Assembly (NCBI GenBank): GCA_035560005.1
Contig: DATMAN010000020.1
Span: forward strand, 1-64,000
Reading direction: 5' to 3'
Source: Burkholderiales bacterium
Lineage (GTDB): Bacteria; Pseudomonadota; Gammaproteobacteria; Burkholderiales; Eutrophovitaceae
DNA: 64,000 nucleotides
The notes below the pieces were generated by a model. That model ran no database searches, was not told the origin of the DNA, and saw nothing but the letters and a program-made list of their open reading frames with translations. Shown here piece by piece: positions 1 through 12,343 of this stretch. Each line of letters begins with the position of its first letter. Position 1 is the first letter of the stretch. Made by a program: the position numbers and the translations under genes.

Positions 1-2792
<2,792 letters not shown>

Positions 2793-2805
2793 CCAACCGA
2801 CTCTC

Positions 2806-2989
2806 ACAACCGAGACACAGAGGCACAGAGTGGATCGAAAAGCGAAGGACAAAGGCACAAGGAAAAAACACCCCGTCGCGACCAGGAATCCGCACAGGCG
2901 CTACCTGCCTGCGACGGACCGGGCGCTCCTTGCATGCGGCGGTTCACTTTTCCGAGCTTCTCCATGTCTCTTGCATGTGTGGTTCTCGC
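2806..2989. repeat. Dispersed CACAGAGGCACAG-type inverted repeat, copy 1
   Basis: The carA-carB gap contains a left arm at 2809-2830 (ACCGAGACACAGAGGCACAG core) and a decayed right arm at 2959-2988 (CATGTCTCTTGCATGTGTGG). Together they form an imperfect palindrome about 180 bp long that runs into the carA stop codon. The left arm closely matches the arm at 47841-47859 and resembles the one at 22621-22637. There is no open reading frame of interest here. It is probably a non-autonomous palindromic element transcribed as part of the car operon. Confidence 0.6.
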
Positions 2990-4135
<1,146 letters not shown>

Positions 4136-4174
4136 GAAAACTCCCGGCGTGCGATTGGACGACCAGATACGGAA

Positions 4175-4200
4175 AGCGGGAGGGGCGCACCCCTCCCGCT
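4175..4200 (-). terminator. Perfect 11-bp hairpin between dapB and carA
   Basis: AGCGGGAGGGG (4175-4185) and CCCCTCCCGCT (4190-4200) form a perfect 11-bp stem with a CGCA loop. Read on the minus strand it is followed only by TTTCC, a weak U-tract, so it could be a poor intrinsic terminator for dapB or a pause or processing hairpin in the carA leader. The rest of the 4136-4332 gap shows no gene. Confidence 0.5.
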
Positions 4201-4332
4201 CGGCAAACTATGAAATTATAGCCGCCGCCCGCGCGCGCTTCAACGCCGGGGCTTCTGGCTCGCGCTGCTGCAGGGCGCGAACATCCGCGTGTCCCGCGGC
4301 CGCAGTCTTTTCCTGCTCAATGCACCAACGGG

Positions 4333-5145
<813 letters not shown>

Positions 5146-5490
5146 CTAGGGCTTCGCCGCTTCGGTGGGCGCGCGGGACAGCGCGCTTGGCACGGCGTCG
5201 CCTTCGATGCGAACCAGCCGGTCCTCCTCGAATACCACCGTGATGCGCCGTTCGCGCCTGACGTCACCGGCGCGCCCGGTCAGATAGACGTAATCCCAGC
5301 GCTGCGGATGAAACGGATCGGCAATGAGCGGCGTGCCCAGGATGAAGCGCACCTGGGACCTGCTCATCTCTGGCTTGAGTCGTTCGATCATCTTCTGGTC
5401 GACGTAGTTGCCCTGTTGCATTTCGATCTTGTGCGGTACGAGGAAGCAACCGCCGAGTAGGAGCAAGACGACGACGGCGAATCGGTGCAT
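5146..5490 (-). CDS. bamE: Outer membrane assembly lipoprotein BamE (SmpA/OmlA family)
   Basis: Lipoprotein of the beta-barrel assembly machine. I start it at the ATG at 5490 (114 residues), although the frame is open further upstream. This start gives a signal peptide with the lipobox LLGGC, so the mature lipoprotein begins at Cys20 or nearby. The SmpA/OmlA core follows: QGNYVDQKMIERLKPEMSRS, then QVRFILGTPLIADPFHPQRW and a terminal strand with FEEDRLVRIEG. It is divergent from fur, the usual betaproteobacterial arrangement, and the two promoters overlap. Confidence 0.95.
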   Translation of the reverse strand: MHRFAVVVLLLLGGCFLVPHKIEMQQGNYVDQKMIERLKPEMSRSQVRFILGTPLIADPFHPQRWDYVYLTGRAGDVRRERRITVVFEEDRLVRIEGDAVPSALSRAPTEAAKP

Positions 5491-5529
5491 GGCTAGCGAG
5501 TCCGGTCGATATCCGCGCGCCTCGCGCGG

Positions 5530-5558
5530 TTTCCAAGGAAAATCAAAGCCGATATGAT
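5530..5558 (+). promoter_or_regulatory. Predicted sigma70 promoter of fur
   Basis: TTTCCA (5530-5535), a 17-bp spacer and TATGAT (5553-5558) match the sigma70 consensus at 4/6 and 5/6 positions. Transcription would begin about 5565, 26 bp before the fur ATG. The GATATGATAG stretch around the -10 looks like part of a Fur box, which would fit autoregulation, but the match is partial. Confidence 0.6.
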
Positions 5559-5582
5559 AGTTGACCTCGCCACTGATGTCAG
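5554..5582 (-). promoter_or_regulatory. Predicted sigma70 promoter of bamE, overlapping the fur -10
   Basis: Read on the minus strand, CTGACA (5582-5577), a 17-bp spacer and TATCAT (5559-5554) each match consensus at 5/6 positions. Its -10 occupies the same bases, shifted by one, as the -10 of the opposing fur promoter, so the two should compete for polymerase. Confidence 0.6.
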
Positions 5583-5590
5583 TCCTGGCC

Positions 5591-6022
5591 ATGAGCACTC
5601 CGCAAGATCTGAAGAGCATCGGACTGAAAGCCACGCTGCCGCGACTGAAGATCCTGAACCTGTTCGAGACGAGCAAGGAGCGGCACCTGACCGCCGAGGA
5701 CGTCTACAAGGTGCTGCTCGGCGAAGGCATGGAAATCGGTCTCGCGACCATCTATCGCGTGCTCACGCAGTTCGAGCAAGCGGGATTGCTCACGCGTCAT
5801 CACTTCGAAAGCGGCAAGGCGGTCTTCGAGCTCAATCAAGGCGGCCATCACGATCATCTGGTGTGCGTGCTCTGCGGCCACGTCGAGGAGTTCTTCGACG
5901 CCGAAATCGAGCGCCGGCAGATCAAGATCGCCAAGGAGCGGGGCTTCAACATCCAGGAGCACTCGCTGCAGATCTACGCCGAGTGCATCCGACCCAACTG
6001 CCCCAACAAGCCGAAGGCGTGA
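5591..6022 (+). CDS. fur: Ferric uptake regulator Fur
   Basis: Iron-responsive winged-helix repressor, 143 residues from the ATG at 5591 ([20 protein letters not shown]). An in-frame ATG further upstream (5561) would lie at or before the predicted transcription start, so I did not use it. The DNA-binding half contains [20 protein letters not shown], then [15 protein letters not shown]. The dimerisation and metal half has the typical [20 protein letters not shown], supplying the His and Cys ligands, and a second pair of cysteines near the C-terminus ([11 protein letters not shown]). It is divergent from bamE and convergent with recN. Confidence 0.97.
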   Translation: MSTPQDLKSIGLKATLPRLKILNLFETSKERHLTAEDVYKVLLGEGMEIGLATIYRVLTQFEQAGLLTRHHFESGKAVFELNQGGHHDHLVCVLCGHVEEFFDAEIERRQIKIAKERGFNIQEHSLQIYAECIRPNCPNKPKA

Positions 6023-6043
6023 GGCATCGGGCCCAAGCGGCGT

Positions 6044-6084
6044 GAGGGGCGAAGATCGACAGGCCGAAGGCCTCTCGTCCCCTC
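6044..6084. terminator. Hairpin between convergent fur and recN
   Basis: GAGGGG(C)GA near 6044-6051 pairs with TCG(T)CCCCTC near 6075-6084, with an inner AGGCC/GGCCT stem. It lies between two converging genes and could act in both directions. There is no convincing U-tract on either side, so the call is tentative. Confidence 0.35.
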
Positions 6085-6087
6085 CGT

Positions 6088-7746
6088 TTACGCCTTCATT
6101 CCCAGCATCTCCTCGGCGTGCCTGCGCGTAGTCTCGGTGATCTTGACCCCGCCCAGCATGCGGGCGATCTCTTCCACGCGGGCGGGCGCGTCCAGCACCG
6201 TGACGCTGCTCGCCACGCCCCCGGGTACCGCGCGCTTTGCAACCCGCCACTGATGATCGGCCGCGGCGGCCACTTGCGGCAGGTGCGTGACGCACATGAC
6301 CTGATGGCTGCGTCCGAGCGCCTTGAGCATGCGCCCCACGATCTCCGCCACCCCTCCGCCGATGCCGACGTCGACTTCGTCGAAGACCAGCGTGGGAACC
6401 CGTGCAACCTGGCTGGTCACGGTCTGGATCGCCAGCGAGATCCGCGACAGCTCGCCGCCTGAAGCGACCTTGGCAAGCGGGCGCGGCGCAACGCCGGGGT
6501 GCGCAGCGACCAGGAATTCAACCTCTTCGGTCCCGTAGGCCGCGCCCTCCTCCAGCGGCGTCAGGGCGATCTCGAACCTGCCCCCCTTCATCGCCAGTCG
6601 CTGCATCGCTTCGCTGACCTTGTCCGACAGCTCGTCCGCGGCACGGGCCCGCACCGCACCGAGCCGCCCGGCGGCCGCGAGATAGGTGCTCTTCAGCTGC
6701 GCTTCGCGCCGTGCGGCCGCGTCCGGGTTCAGACGCGTGTCGAGTTCGCGCAGGCGGTCGGAGGCTCGCTGCAGCATTTGCGGAAGGTCTTGAGGCGCCG
6801 TGCGGTACTTGCGCGCCGCCGCGTGAATCGCCTCGATCCGGGATTCGACTTCGCGCAGGCGCCGCGGGTCGAGTTCCAGCCGCTGCTGATAGCGGCGCAG
6901 CGCGTAGACCGCCTCCTGGAGCTGGATCTGCGCGCCGGCCACGCCCTCCAGCACCTCCTTCAATGTCTGATCGTATTGCAGCAGCGCCTTCAGCCGGCTC
7001 TGCGCGCCCGCGATGGACGCCAGCGCCGACACCTCATCCTCGGACAATGCCTGCAACGCGGATTCCGCGCCCTCGATCAGGCTGGCGGCGTGCGCGAGCC
7101 GGCGGTGCTCCTGATTCAGCTCGTCCCATTCCTCGGGCCGGAAATTGAGCGCGGAGAGCTCCCCGACCTGCCACTCGAGCTGTTCGCGCTCGCGCGCTGC
7201 GCCCGCGGCGTCGCTCTCCGCCGACTGGCGCGCCTGTTTCGCCGACTGCCAGGCACGCCAGGCATCGGCCACTTCCACGGCGAGCGCCGTCGCACCCGCG
7301 TACCGATCGAGCAGCTCGCGCTGCTGCACGGGCCGCAACAGCGACTGGTGGGCGTGCTGACCGTGGATGTCGACCAGGTATTCGCCGATATCCTTCAGTT
7401 GCTGGACAGTGGCGGGGCGGCCGTTCACATACGCACGCGAGCGTCCGCCGCTGTCGATCACCCTGCGCAGCAGGCACAGCCCATCCTGCGCCAAATCGTT
7501 TTCCTCCAGGTAGCCGCGCAGGGCAGCGTTGCGTTCGATCGTGAACTCGGCGGCCACTTCGGCCTTTTCGCACCCCTCGCGCACCAGGCCGCTTTCGGCG
7601 CGCTCGCCGAGCACGGCTGCCAGCGCCTCGATCAGGATCGACTTGCCGGCGCCAGTCTCGCCAGTGAGCACGGTGAACCCCCTGCCGAACTCCAGGTCCA
7701 GCCGTTCGACGATGACGAAGTCGCGGATGGTGAGGCTGCGCAGCAT
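6088..7746 (-). CDS. recN: DNA repair protein RecN
   Basis: SMC-like ATPase acting in double-strand break repair and sister-chromatid cohesion. It has 552 residues, typical of RecN. The N-terminal Walker A motif GETGAGKSILIEAL is at residues 29-42. The middle is a long coiled-coil-prone segment rich in Arg, Glu and Ala. The C-terminal half carries the ABC signature region KVASGGELSRISLAIQ and Walker B VFDEVDVGIGG. nadK ends 29 bp upstream on the same strand, a common pairing, so the two probably form an operon. Confidence 0.97.
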   Translation of the reverse strand: MLRSLTIRDFVIVERLDLEFGRGFTVLTGETGAGKSILIEALAAVLGERAESGLVREGCEKAEVAAEFTIERNAALRGYLEENDLAQDGLCLLRRVIDSGGRSRAYVNGRPATVQQLKDIGEYLVDIHGQHAHQSLLRPVQQRELLDRYAGATALAVEVADAWRAWQSAKQARQSAESDAAGAAREREQLEWQVGELSALNFRPEEWDELNQEHRRLAHAASLIEGAESALQALSEDEVSALASIAGAQSRLKALLQYDQTLKEVLEGVAGAQIQLQEAVYALRRYQQRLELDPRRLREVESRIEAIHAAARKYRTAPQDLPQMLQRASDRLRELDTRLNPDAAARREAQLKSTYLAAAGRLGAVRARAADELSDKVSEAMQRLAMKGGRFEIALTPLEEGAAYGTEEVEFLVAAHPGVAPRPLAKVASGGELSRISLAIQTVTSQVARVPTLVFDEVDVGIGGGVAEIVGRMLKALGRSHQVMCVTHLPQVAAAADHQWRVAKRAVPGGVASSVTVLDAPARVEEIARMLGGVKITETTRRHAEEMLGMKA

Positions 7747-7775
7747 GCGATGGCGTTATCCTGCGGTGCCGACCC

Positions 7776-8645
7776 TCACAGGGTCTCGGACCAGTGCAGT
7801 TTCTCGCGCAGCATGTGGTAGTAGTCATGGTCCGGCGGGTGCAGCAGCCGGATCGGATGCGGACAGCGGCGCACGATGACCTTGTCGCGCTCCTTCAGTT
7901 CGAAGTGGGAATGACTGTCGAAATGCACGCGGGCATCCGCCCCCTTGTGCACGGTGATTTCGACCGCGGCATCCGGGCCGACGACGATCGGCCGGTTGGA
8001 CAGCGTGTGGGGAGAGACGGGCACCAGCGCGATCAGGTTCAGGCTCGGGTGCAGGATGGGGCCGCCGGAGGACAGCGCGTAGGCGGTCGAGCCGGTCGGA
8101 CTGGCCACGATCAGGCCGTCGGACCTCAGGTTGTAGACGAAGCAGCCGTCGATGCGAACCTCGATTTCGATCAGACTGCCTTCCGCGCCCTTGTTCACCG
8201 CGACGTCGTTGAACGCAAGCACCCGCTGGGTCGTCTGCGACCCGCTCACCACTTCCGACTGGAGCAGCATGCGCCGCTCGGTGATGAACTTGCCCGCGAG
8301 CATCGAGCCGAGGCTTTCGAACATGGTCTCGATCGACAAGTCGGTCAGGAATCCCAGCCTGCCCTGGTTCACCCCCACCAGCGCCACGTCGTAGGGCGCG
8401 AGCGTGCGCGCGATGTTGAGCATGGTGCCGTCGCCGCCGATGACGATCGCCAGTTCGGCGCGCTGCCCGATCTGCTCGAGGGGGAGCACTTCGTATCGGT
8501 TTCTGCCGATATGCGCGGCGGTGAGCGGGTCCAGCATCACGTGCACGCCCCGCTGCTCGAGAAAGGCGGCGAGCTTGAGCAGCGGCTCGGCGATCTCCGG
8601 GCTCTTGTACTTGCCAATCAGGGCGACCTGCTGAAACTGGCTCAT
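7776..8645 (-). CDS. nadK: NAD kinase
   Basis: ATP-dependent kinase that converts NAD to NADP. The ATG at 8645 (MSQFQQVALIGKYKSPEIAE) gives 289 residues, the normal size. The frame is open about 90 bp further up but without family similarity. The diagnostic GGDGTMLNIAR motif follows IVI, and a second conserved block LIVASPTGSTAYALSSGGPI is present. It is divergent from hrcA across a 110-bp gap and upstream of recN. Confidence 0.97.
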   Translation of the reverse strand: MSQFQQVALIGKYKSPEIAEPLLKLAAFLEQRGVHVMLDPLTAAHIGRNRYEVLPLEQIGQRAELAIVIGGDGTMLNIARTLAPYDVALVGVNQGRLGFLTDLSIETMFESLGSMLAGKFITERRMLLQSEVVSGSQTTQRVLAFNDVAVNKGAEGSLIEIEVRIDGCFVYNLRSDGLIVASPTGSTAYALSSGGPILHPSLNLIALVPVSPHTLSNRPIVVGPDAAVEITVHKGADARVHFDSHSHFELKERDKVIVRRCPHPIRLLHPPDHDYYHMLREKLHWSETL

Positions 8646-8743
8646 CGCACGGGAATTAAAGCACATTTCCCTGGGCGCCAGCCGCGCCCGGGAACGCTTG
8701 GCCGCGCCTCGTGTCCGACCGCCTCGGAGCCCCAAAAGGTTTG

Positions 8744-8749
8744 TAGAAT
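8744..8749 (+). promoter_or_regulatory. TAGAAT -10-like hexamer directly before hrcA
   Basis: TAGAAT ends six bases before the hrcA ATG, which would place the transcription start at or next to the A of the start codon. I see no convincing -35 at normal spacing, so this is only a possible promoter for a leaderless mRNA. Confidence 0.3.
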
Positions 8750-8755
8750 TGAAGC

Positions 8756-9775
8756 ATGTTGAGCGAACGCGCCAGAATCCTGCTCAAGACCCTGGTCGAG
8801 CGTTACATCGCCGAGGGCCAGCCCGTCGGATCGCGGGCCCTGGCCAGGTTCTCGGGACTGGACCTGAGCCCGGCCACTATCCGCAACATCATGGCCGACC
8901 TGGAAGACATGGGCTTCATCGCCAGCCCGCACACTTCCGCCGGTCGGGTGCCGACCCCGCGTGGCTATCGCTACTTCATCGACACGCTGCTCACGGTCAA
9001 GCCCCTCGATCAGGTGGAGATCCACCAGCTGGAAGAACAGCTCCAGGCCGACAACACGCAGCGCCTGGTGGTCTCCGCCTCCCATCTGCTGTCGGATTTG
9101 ACCAAGTTTGCCGGCGTGGTGATGACGCCGCGCAGGCGCTCCGCGGCCTTCCGCCACATCGAGTTCCTGAATCTGTCCGACCGCCGCATCCTGCTGATCA
9201 TCGTGACTCCGGAAGGCGACGTGCAGAATCGCATCATCGCCACCGATCGGGCTTACTCTTCGTCGGAACTGACCGAGGCGGCAAACCTCCTCAACCAGAA
9301 CTACGCCGGCTTGACCTTCGAGGAGATCAGGCCGCGCCTGCAGCAGGAGCTCAAGGAGCTGCGCGAGAACATGGTGCAGCTGATGACGCGCGCGCTGGAA
9401 ATCGGCACCGAGGCGGCCAGCCGCTCGGACGACGCCTATGTGCTGTCCGGCGAGGGCAACCTGCTGCAGGTGCAGGATCTGTCGTCGAACATGCAGAGCC
9501 TGCGCAAGCTCTTCGAGTTGTTCGAACAGAAGACCAGTCTGCTGCAACTGCTCGATCTGAGCACCCGCGCCCAGGGCGTGCAGATCTTCATCGGTGGCGA
9601 ATCCGGCCTAGTGCCGCTGGACGACTGCAGCATCGTGACCGCACCCTACGAAGCCGACGGGCAGGTCGTCGGCACCCTCGGGGTGATCGGCCCCACGCGC
9701 ATGGCCTATGAGCGTGTGATCCCGATCGTCGACATCACTGCGCGGCTCCTGTCCAGCGCGCTGTCACAGCATTGA
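8756..9775 (+). CDS. hrcA: Heat-inducible transcription repressor HrcA
   Basis: Repressor of class I heat-shock genes that binds CIRCE operators and senses GroEL. It has 339 residues, full length. The N-terminal winged helix is recognisable in [40 protein letters not shown] and [20 protein letters not shown], followed by a GAF-like inducer domain ending near [13 protein letters not shown] found no CIRCE inverted repeat (TTAGCACTC-N9-GAGTGCTAA) upstream of hrcA or of grpE in this window, so its target is presumably groESL elsewhere. Confidence 0.97.
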   Translation: MLSERARILLKTLVERYIAEGQPVGSRALARFSGLDLSPATIRNIMADLEDMGFIASPHTSAGRVPTPRGYRYFIDTLLTVKPLDQVEIHQLEEQLQADNTQRLVVSASHLLSDLTKFAGVVMTPRRRSAAFRHIEFLNLSDRRILLIIVTPEGDVQNRIIATDRAYSSSELTEAANLLNQNYAGLTFEEIRPRLQQELKELRENMVQLMTRALEIGTEAASRSDDAYVLSGEGNLLQVQDLSSNMQSLRKLFELFEQKTSLLQLLDLSTRAQGVQIFIGGESGLVPLDDCSIVTAPYEADGQVVGTLGVIGPTRMAYERVIPIVDITARLLSSALSQH

Positions 9776-9818
9776 AGCGCCGCCCATCGCCGGCTCCACG
9801 CGCCGCCCCCTGCGGGCC

Positions 9819-10937
9819 TTGCGCCTGATGTTTTCGCAGTTTCACCCGGAACCGAAGCACCAGCACGGCGCGCTGCCCAAGGCCGGCATCCTGCTCGTCA
9901 ACCTCGGCACGCCGCAGGCACCCACGCCCGCCGCGTTGAAGCGCTACCTGAAGGAGTTCCTGTGGGACCCGCGCGTGGTGGAAATTCCGCGCGTGTTCTG
10001 GTGGCCGATCCTGCATGGATTGGTCTTGCGCAGGCGCCCGCGAGAGTCGGCCCGCAAGTACGCGAAGATCTGGACTTCCGAAGGCTCGCCGCTGAAGGTC
10101 CACACGGAAAAGCAGGCGACGCTCCTGCGCGGCTACCTCGGGGAACGGATCAAGACGCCGCACGCGGTCCAGTGGGCGATGCGCTACGGGGAACCCTCGA
10201 TCCCGGCCGTCCTGAAGAGCCTGCGTGAACTAGGCTGTGACCGCATCCTGGTGGTGCCGCTCTATCCTCAATATTCCGCCAGCACCACGGGCAGCGTATT
10301 CGTCGCCGTGGCACAGTTTCTGGCCGCCACGCGGAACATGCCGGCATTGCGCTTCGTCAAGCACTTTCACGATCACCCGGCCTACATTGCAGCGCTCGCC
10401 AGGCAGGTGAACGACTACTGGGTAACGCACGGCCGTCCGGACAAGCTGGTTCTGTCCTTTCACGGCGTGCCGCGTTTCACGCTGGATCGAGGTGATCCGT
10501 ATCACTGCGAGTGCCAGAAGACCGCCCGCCTGCTGGCCGAAGAGCTGGGGCTGAAGCCGGATGCGTGGGTGCTGAGCTTCCAGTCGCGCTTCGGACGGGC
10601 GCGCTGGCTGGAGCCCTATACGATCGATGTGGTGCGAGAACTCGGGAGGCGCAAGACCGGGCGCGTCGACGTCTTCTGCCCAGGCTTCGTGTCTGATTGC
10701 CTCGAGACCCTGGAAGAAATCGGCATCGAGAACAAGACCGCCTTCCTCAGCGCGGGCGGCGCGCAGTTCCACCTCATCCCCTGTCTGAACGAGCGTCATG
10801 AGTGGATCCAGGCACTGGCCCGCATCGTGGCGGAGAATCTGTCCGGCTGGGCATCGACCGAGTTTGACTCCGCTGCAGCAAAGCGCGCAGCCGAACTGGC
10901 GCGCAGCCGAGCACTGTCGCTTGGCGCCAAGAGCTGA
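9819..10937 (+). CDS. hemH: Ferrochelatase
   Basis: Final enzyme of haem synthesis, inserting Fe(II) into protoporphyrin IX. It has 372 residues from the ATG at 9819; the ATG at 9828 is an alternative. It opens the core with [20 protein letters not shown]. The catalytic His lies in [20 protein letters not shown], and the conserved [16 protein letters not shown] and [20 protein letters not shown] blocks are intact. It follows hrcA by 43 bp on the same strand, a common betaproteobacterial neighbour, and converges on the DUF922 gene. Confidence 0.97.
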   Translation: MRLMFSQFHPEPKHQHGALPKAGILLVNLGTPQAPTPAALKRYLKEFLWDPRVVEIPRVFWWPILHGLVLRRRPRESARKYAKIWTSEGSPLKVHTEKQATLLRGYLGERIKTPHAVQWAMRYGEPSIPAVLKSLRELGCDRILVVPLYPQYSASTTGSVFVAVAQFLAATRNMPALRFVKHFHDHPAYIAALARQVNDYWVTHGRPDKLVLSFHGVPRFTLDRGDPYHCECQKTARLLAEELGLKPDAWVLSFQSRFGRARWLEPYTIDVVRELGRRKTGRVDVFCPGFVSDCLETLEEIGIENKTAFLSAGGAQFHLIPCLNERHEWIQALARIVAENLSGWASTEFDSAAAKRAAELARSRALSLGAKS

Positions 10938-10990
10938 CCGACCCGATAGTCCGAACCGTCCGACCCCTGCGCCGCCGAGCCGGCAAGATC

Positions 10991-11563
10991 CTAGATCAGA
11001 GTAGCGCCCTGCTTGCGGCCGTATTCGGTCTTGCGGTCGTACGCTTCGGTCACTTTCAGGTACTTGTTCAGGAGCGCCTCGCCGATCCGATTGGCTTCCT
11101 CGGTCAGCGCTTCGCAGGTCTTGGCTGGCGCTGCGCCTCGCAAGACCGTCTCGATCTCGCGACCGGCCCGAAGGGCCTGTTCCTTGTGGAAATCGTGGTA
11201 ACGCTCGACCGCATCCACGAACCGCCTCCAGCGTTCGCGCAACTGGCGGGCAGCGCGTATTTCCCCTCGCCAGCGCGGACGCACGCTGCTCACCGTGACC
11301 GCCACAGCAACCTCCTCCAGCCTGCACACGCCATCCTGCATCTTGTGGCGGAATTTCCATTGCACCTCCCAGCGGGTGCGGCTCGGGTGGCGTTTGCCAT
11401 CCTGACCGAGCGGTCCTTTCTGGTTGATCTGCTCGCTCAGGACCACGGCGGAGCTTCCGTCGATGTAGTAATAGCCGGCCTGCTCGCGCAGCAGCGGCTC
11501 GCTTTGCGCGGTCAGCGGTTGCAAGAGCACTGCCAGAATGGCGGTGATCAGTCGGGTCTGCAT
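10991..11563 (-). CDS. Exported DUF922 family protein
   Basis: 190 residues with an N-terminal signal peptide (about residues 1-20, hydrophobic core [10 protein letters not shown], cleavage likely near TAQSEP). The mature part matches the DUF922 family, described as a predicted secreted Zn-dependent protease: a Tyr/Trp-rich strand region ([14 protein letters not shown]) then a helix with the histidine cluster [18 protein letters not shown]. The classical HEXXH motif is absent, so protease activity is not supported by the sequence. It is divergent from the grpE promoter and convergent with hemH. Its substrate or role is unknown. Confidence 0.7.
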   Translation of the reverse strand: MQTRLITAILAVLLQPLTAQSEPLLREQAGYYYIDGSSAVVLSEQINQKGPLGQDGKRHPSRTRWEVQWKFRHKMQDGVCRLEEVAVAVTVSSVRPRWRGEIRAARQLRERWRRFVDAVERYHDFHKEQALRAGREIETVLRGAAPAKTCEALTEEANRIGEALLNKYLKVTEAYDRKTEYGRKQGATLI

Positions 11564-11656
11564 GCGGAAACGTCGAGACGACGGGGAAGGGTTCGAAGTG
11601 CCTTAGTATACGGCCCGCGTCGTGCCCCCTTTTCGCTCGGATTCGGTGGTCCGGGG

Positions 11657-11685
11657 GTTGAAACCCGGCCCCTTGTCCCCATAAA
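11657..11685 (+). promoter_or_regulatory. Sigma32 (RpoH) heat-shock promoter of grpE-dnaK-dnaJ
   Basis: GTTGAAA (11657-11663), a 13-bp spacer and CCCCATAAA (11677-11685) fit the RpoH consensus CTTGAAA-N11-16-CCCCATNT closely. The expected start is about 11692, 25 bp before the grpE ATG. This puts the chaperone operon under sigma32 control rather than HrcA/CIRCE. Confidence 0.85.
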
Positions 11686-11716
11686 CAATGAGCACGTGTT
11701 CGTTCTGGAGGAGTAC

Positions 11717-12277
11717 ATGCAGGACCAGGAACAACAAGCGGTGATCCAGCCGGCCGCACCCGCCGCTCCGGAGCCGCGCGAAGCCGCCAGTGAGGCGCAA
11801 GTCGCGGAGGCGATGCCGAGCCTGGAACAGCTGCTCAAGCAGGCCGAGCTCGCGGCCCAGGAACACCACGACGCCTGGCTGCGCGCCAAGGCGGAAGCCG
11901 ACAACATCCGCAAACGGGCGCAGACCGAAGTGGCCAACGCCCAGAAGTACGCGATCGAGGCATTCGCGGCGCAACTGCTCGCGGTGCGCGACAGCCTGGA
12001 AGCGGCACTTGCGGTCCAGAATGCCACGATCGAGTCACTGAAAGCCGGCGTGGAGTTGACGCTGAAACAGCTCAACTCGGCATTCGAGCGTTTCAATCTC
12101 AAGGAAATCAACCCCTTGGGCGAGAAGCTGGACCCTCACAAGCACCAGGCGATGAACGTCATCGAGGCGGATGCGCCAGCCAATACGGTCGTGGCCGTGC
12201 TCCAGAAGGGCTATCAACTCCATGATCGCGTGATCCGCCCGGCCTTGGTGACCGTGGCCAAAGGCAAGGACGCTTGA
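11717..12277 (+). CDS. grpE: Nucleotide exchange factor GrpE
   Basis: Releases ADP from DnaK. I chose the ATG at 11717 because GGAGGAG at 11707-11713 is an excellent ribosome binding site just upstream and the sigma32 promoter lies directly before it. This gives 186 residues. The N-terminal tail is acidic and Ala/Gln-rich. The long helix ([20 protein letters not shown]) leads into [20 protein letters not shown], and the C-terminal beta domain ends with [20 protein letters not shown], the family signature. It is first in the grpE-dnaK-dnaJ operon. Confidence 0.97.
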   Translation: MQDQEQQAVIQPAAPAAPEPREAASEAQVAEAMPSLEQLLKQAELAAQEHHDAWLRAKAEADNIRKRAQTEVANAQKYAIEAFAAQLLAVRDSLEAALAVQNATIESLKAGVELTLKQLNSAFERFNLKEINPLGEKLDPHKHQAMNVIEADAPANTVVAVLQKGYQLHDRVIRPALVTVAKGKDA

Positions 12278-12343
12278 AACCCGGAGCAGGCGCCCTAACC
12301 TAGCGCTGCAACGGAAAAATTCCACCGAGAAAGAGGCATTCTC

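Noticed and set aside
8642-8735. Upstream extension of nadK by 30 codons
   Set aside because: The extension is Arg-rich, lacks similarity to NAD kinases and overlaps the region upstream of hrcA; the ATG at 8645 gives the family N-terminus.
8646-8755. CIRCE operator between nadK and hrcA
   Set aside because: I searched for TTAGCACTC and GAGTGCTAA on both strands and saw neither here nor upstream of grpE.
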